Assembly (NCBI GenBank): GCA_015179045.1
Contig: WHUZ01000038.1
Span: 186,001 to 250,000, forward strand
Source: Kalaharituber pfeilii
Taxonomy: Eukaryota > Ascomycota > Pezizomycetes > Pezizales > Pezizaceae
DNA: 64,000 nt
Reading direction: 5' to 3'
Positions 60,194-64,000 of the stretch are shown one piece after another. Within the stretch, counting starts at the first letter, position 1. Each line of letters begins with the position of its first letter. The notes beneath the pieces are model-generated. The model was not told the DNA's origin. It did no database searches and saw only the letters and a list, made by a program, of their open reading frames with translations. A program made the translations under genes and the position numbers.

Positions 60194-61880
60194 TTTTGCA
60201 ACAGTGAATGTGTGGGACAAATGAAGCATGCGTTAGATTTCAAGCAGATCGATGTCGAGTCGGTCCCCTTTCTTTGTTGCGCGTTGTGACCTTCTAAAGA
60301 TGTCAGATTCTGTTGGCTGCGAGTAGTTGATGAGGTTAGTAGCTGGTACCGATGCGACTGTTAATCTCGATGCGATGACGGGATGACTGACGGGATGACT
60401 GACGGTATCAGGTAGCGTGAAGATGTCGATGGACAAAGGAACTTCGTCGTGGCAAACCATGAAGCTGAGGCTTAGCCTGCTTTGATACTGCTCGTGCCCG
60501 ATGCTGTGCTTGGCGGGGGTACACTTGGTCACATGCCCTTTGAAGGCCCTGCCAAGCCCGACTGGGGACTACTGAAAACTCTTTGTGTGCGTACACCAAC
60601 AGTTGGTGATGCTTCAGACTGGGGTTCTTCCTTCGTGCCTGCCCTGTCCATGTTGTTGTTACCGGTACCTTCTCAATATTCCTCACATTTTTCAGCAGCA
60701 GGCTCTAGTTGACTGTATATACACTTAACTTGGATATCCTGTTTCATTACCGTTCACTGGCATCTTTGATGAAATTGATGCAGTTTATAGCGAACAAAGA
60801 CACTACAAATAGCACAGACGCAACGTGAGCCCTCCGGTGCCGCTTCCTGCTCCCCCTGTGCGCAGGATGGGAGCGCTCACCCTGAAGCTTCCTCAGCGAG
60901 GGAACCATTGGCTTCATCACCGCGTTTTGCGGCGAAGTCTGGTGGGGGCACTGGATGCATGGGAATCCTCTCATGGCTTCGGCAGAGTCGGTTGCGAGAG
61001 TAATACTTACCTATCGGAACCTTCATAGTTCACCCAAGGGATGCTCATTTCAGGAGCGGCCTCACCCTGGGGTGACTCCATGTGTTCTATATACCGCTCA
61101 ATTGGATTTCATTGTGAAAAGCCCTAGATGGTTGCGAACTAGACCCGTGAGAATAGTATTGCTGCTTCACTAACAAGGAGTGTTGGATGAATTATTCTTT
61201 CTAAAAACAATATCAATTATCAATAATCTAGTTAGAATATCAAAGTTCACCATAAGTCTAAAATCCAGCTTTTGCCGAACTCAAATTTCCCGTAGAAGAG
61301 GAAATATCACGTATCAACGGGACAAACAGCTCAGAGTGTCCCTCACATGAAGGAAACTAGCTGCCTGTTCTAAGAACACGTAGTTGCTCTTCCCATGCCG
61401 AACAAGAGCCCGATTATCAACCTCCTTCCAATGAAACGACCCGAAGGTGCTGCGGAAAAGGCCAAATTTCTAATGGGTTGTAAACTTTCGATAGACTGCA
61501 GAGAGGGCAGCGGGGGGAGACGCATTAAATACAGCCTCAGGCGGCCACGGTGTGGCTTGCTTGCGGGCTTGGTTTGCCAGGCTGGCACTATGCATGGGGG
61601 TAAACTGCGGCGCAGGGATAAGCAAGAAGATATCATAGTTCGACGGGACGATGTCATAGGGATCTCCATGGCATGCGTAGTCGTCTTCACTCGCATCCTC
61701 CATCCTCATGTTCTTCACTCGCGAAGGCGTATCTGGTCCCGTCAGTTAGCAAACGACATCACAACGAATTACTGAAGCGACGGCCAATTGCATTTGTCAT
61801 TCCAAAGAGACCCAAGTCGAAGTCGCAGCCATCACAGAAACTGTAAAGGCAATAGTCGCGACCATATAAATATTACCTGC
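60194..61880. other. Upstream region of the zinc-finger gene, no firm gene
   Basis: Contains a minus-strand open frame (60532-60233, first ATG near 60463) that ends 40 nt before the zinc-finger start and may be a leader uORF. A second minus-strand pair of frames (about 61850-61470) can be spliced through GTAATT...GACCAG with a GCTAAC branch site into PSNYDIFLLIPAPQF-type sequence, but it matches no family and no upstream exons are seen. Otherwise nothing is supported; 61180-61260 is very AT-rich. Confidence 0.35.
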
Positions 61881-61884
61881 TCGA

Positions 61885-63129
61885 AGGATTGACCTTGATA
61901 TATAGTGTTATAGAACGAAAATGCTACTGAAAAAGTTATGGTAGCATCAACATGAAACCCTGCACAGTAACTAAATGCTGATTACTTGTAGTTGATCTAG
62001 ATGTTTTGTTGACCACTTCATTCTCACGGTCAAATTTTCCCCTCTAGTGCCATGCTTCATAATGCAAGACGCCTAGTCTGCTGGAGAAGTACCATTCAGA
62101 GCTTTCGTGTAGCAAATGACATCCAAATCATAGGAGCCATGACCGGTGCTGCAATATACTGTTTGTTTCATTACTGGATTAAAAATGCAAGAAATTCGAA
62201 AAGTTGCCTTTAGTCCTGGGACCGCAGGTATCAGGCAAGTTTTAGACATGGGTTCATGACGCGATATCCAAAGATAGCGGAAAGTCCAAGAGGTATGCAA
62301 GCAAATTTGGATTGTTGACAAAAACGGCTTGATACTCAAATCGTCAGAGGATGAGCTTCATAGCATGCAGAACCCGTACGTAAAGGAAAACAGCGAGTGG
62401 GAAGCAGTGCATAAAAGCATCTTACAGAGATTCTGCGAGGGTGAAGTCTCATAGTTTAGTTGGAACATCGACGAAGGGGGTGTCTTCTAATGGAGGAGGT
62501 GGTGAAGGAGGAGGCGAAGCATATCGATAGGCCGGTGATATTTCCATTGAGCAATCCCATGAGATTATTTGAAGCAGCTGAAAGACCTTGATAAGAAGCC
62601 CGTTCCCCAATTGTATATAAGGGGGACAAGCATGAAGTTTGTATGTATTTAATAAATCCATCAAATAATTCCCTTTTCCGCTATATGTTCTATTAATAAA
62701 ATCAGCTGAATGCAACAAATGCTCTCTGCTTCCCGAGATCAGCTTCAGTTGGGACCTCTCCTGCGCTTTCATTTGTGCTGGCGAAATGATCGTCCCTACC
62801 ACCAAAACCTTGACTGGCTCTACCCCGCTCTGAAAGACATTAACAAGTCCCTGCTTCCCACGATTTACTAGACAAGGGGCACCAACCATAAAGTCCCAAC
62901 GGTGGTTATTACGACTGCGGTTGAGAAGGGTGTGGTGAGTGTAGAAGGGATTCCGGCTAATGCCGGCGATGCGACGTTGAAAGAGTGGTTGGGGAGGCAG
63001 ATGTGGAGGTCGGACTACAGGTCGTTGAAGGTGGATGCAGCCGGGAGTTCGAGAGGGAAGTTCGAGGGCTCGGAAGGGAATGCTGGGGCTGGGTGGGAGA
63101 GAGAGTTTGATGGGGCAGGAAGGTTATGA
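61885..63129 (+). pseudogene. Decayed malic enzyme gene
   Basis: Malic enzyme decarboxylates malate to pyruvate using NAD(P). In order along the + strand, in changing frames, are: LLEGLTLIY (from 61888), VDHFILTVKF (62008), NARRL...NDIQIIGAMTGAA (62058-62150, for FNDDIQGTGAVT), SPGTAGIRQ (62212, nucleotide-binding loop), HDAISKDSGKSK, QIWIVDKNGLILKSSEDELH (62299), GTSTKG (62462), KHIDRPVIFPLSNPMRLFEA (62517), NALCFP (62710), MIVPTTKTLTGSTP (62786), PALKDINKSLLPT (62823) and a final open stretch, KVPTVVITTAVEKGVVSVEG to a stop at 63129. At least six frameshifts and several stops separate these blocks. The N-terminal third is not found. The minus frame at 62449-62889 is its antisense shadow. 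Confidence 0.88.
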
Positions 63130-63621
63130 AGGGTTTCGGGCATGGAAGTTTGGAACGGATAGAAGGAAAGAGTGGTAAAAGATTTTTAGGCATTGCTATG
63201 GAGGATGAAGCAATGTGATGATATACTGGTAATATTGGTTACAAAAATCTGTACTGCCTATGGTTTGCGTTACCTTCTTACTGACACAAGCCCGAGCGGA
63301 AGAAAACTAGTGGTTTTTCTTGACTACTGTTTTTGGGAAGATCAGGGTAACGTCCTTAAAATAACCATTATGGCAACCGGCACTTGTGTGCATAAGCAGA
63401 ACTCGAATTCCGGATTTTCCATACAGATCAAATCCGACCGAACATCGAAAGCCGCATAATAATACCGAAACGCATATTTCATCAAGAAAGGAATATTTCA
63501 TAAAAGCCCACACCACGTTGATATTTCGTAATGGTAGTCTGATCCACAGGTAAAAGAATAAAAGAGCAATTATAAACACAACCCAAAACAAATAGTAGAA
63601 AATTAAAATACCAAAAAGAAT
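63130..63621. other. Intergenic region, no gene seen
   Basis: Between the malic enzyme relic and the 3' end of the last gene. The frames here are short and not family-like. Confidence 0.45.
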
Positions 63622-64000
63622 TCACATCCCCACCGCCCTCGCCTCCTCTCCCCCTCCCCCTTCTCTCTCCTTCCCCTTCCCGCCCGGCGTATACCCTTCC
63701 CCCACATTCATCCTCTTCGCCACATACCTCTGTGCAACGATGCCCACCGCAAGCCCCAGCGTCTCTTCGACCCACTCCACAACCCACTCCCTCGGATCCA
63801 CTCCTCCTGCGTTCAGAATCTCCGCAATATCGTCCGGCACATAGGGTGAGTCGATCCACTCCAGCCACTTGGCAGGCACGCTCTGCGAGATGGTTGAGAA
63901 CGAGATCTGGTGGATTGGATCGAGAAGGTGCAGCGCGAACGTCGTGAGCTGGTCAGGAGTTTCGTCGGGGTCCGATATCTGAGATGGCTCTGCGGTAGGG
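63622..64000 (-). CDS. C-terminal part of an unidentified protein (runs off window)
   Basis: One frame is open from the window edge to a stop at 63622 (about 125 residues). It reads DPDETPDQLTTFALHLLDPI, then SVPAKWLEWIDSPYVPDDIA and a GGVDPREWVVEWVEETLGLA segment, before a Gly/Glu/Lys-rich basic end. Composition and codon use look coding and the 3' flank is AT-rich. I do not recognise the family. The 5' part lies outside the window. Confidence 0.65.
   Translation of the reverse strand, partial: PTAEPSQISDPDETPDQLTTFALHLLDPIHQISFSTISQSVPAKWLEWIDSPYVPDDIAEILNAGGVDPREWVVEWVEETLGLAVGIVAQRYVAKRMNVGEGYTPGGKGKEREGGGGEEARAVGM

Noticed and set aside
60233..60532. Minus-strand open frame just before the zinc-finger gene
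   Set aside because: Starts with GTG, no domain; treated as possible leader/uORF rather than a gene.
62449..62889. Minus-strand frame of 146 codons
   Set aside because: It is antisense to the malic enzyme relic, whose blocks on the + strand explain the conserved composition.

Overview
The window is nuclear DNA of a filamentous ascomycete (Pezizomycotina). The evidence is short introns (mostly 45-125 nt, one of 545 nt) with GTANGN donors, internal CTAAC or GCTAAC branch sites and NAG acceptors; a fungal Rck2/Srk1-type kinase with its diagnostic catalytic-loop insert; long Ser/Pro/Gln-rich fungal proteins; and a tRNA-Leu(CAG) with an intron. A Pezizomycetes- or Orbiliomycetes-like genome is possible, but the sequence alone does not settle the class.

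Layout. 1-4 kb: RPD3-type histone deacetylase (+), with two 10-nt microexons, then ribosomal protein uL14 (+). 4.9-6.6 kb: Cdc1/Ted1-type metallophosphoesterase (+). 8.6-11.5 kb: uncharacterised coiled-coil/membrane protein (-). 11.5-20 kb: gene desert rich in homopolymer runs. 20.1-23.6 kb: importin-11/Kap120 (-), divergent from PEX2 (+, 25.0-26.8 kb) across a GC-rich 1.4-kb gap. 28.7-30.8 kb: unknown basic protein (-). 31-36 kb: no gene seen. 36.5-39.0 kb: Rck2/Srk1-like kinase (+). 40-43 kb: tRNA-Leu, an OGG1 relic, an 8-bp-period degenerate array and an inverted-repeat element. 44.1-46.5 kb: coiled-coil protein (-). 47.7-52.5 kb: F-box-like, Gln-rich beta-propeller-type protein (-). 54.9-56.2 kb: two TA-flanked MITE-like elements, one a deletion derivative of a Tc1/mariner transposon. 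58.5-60.2 kb: BuGZ/ZNF207-type zinc-finger protein (-) with an apparent one-base deletion in a C run. 61.9-63.1 kb: decayed malic enzyme gene (+). 63.6 kb to the end: C-terminal part of an unidentified gene (-).

The recognised genes are unlinked housekeeping or signalling functions: chromatin deacetylation, translation, GPI-anchor remodelling, nuclear import, peroxisome biogenesis, stress kinase, and spindle/chromatin zinc finger. There is no operon or biosynthetic cluster. The less ordinary content lies in the gaps: two relics of recognisable metabolic and repair genes, three inverted-repeat elements and a degenerate 8-bp satellite, all between 40 and 63 kb. I did not find a clear new multi-gene system. 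The strongest individual observations are the RPD3 microexons, the malic enzyme and OGG1 relics, and the 0.9-kb inverted-repeat element that encloses a coiled-coil reading frame.
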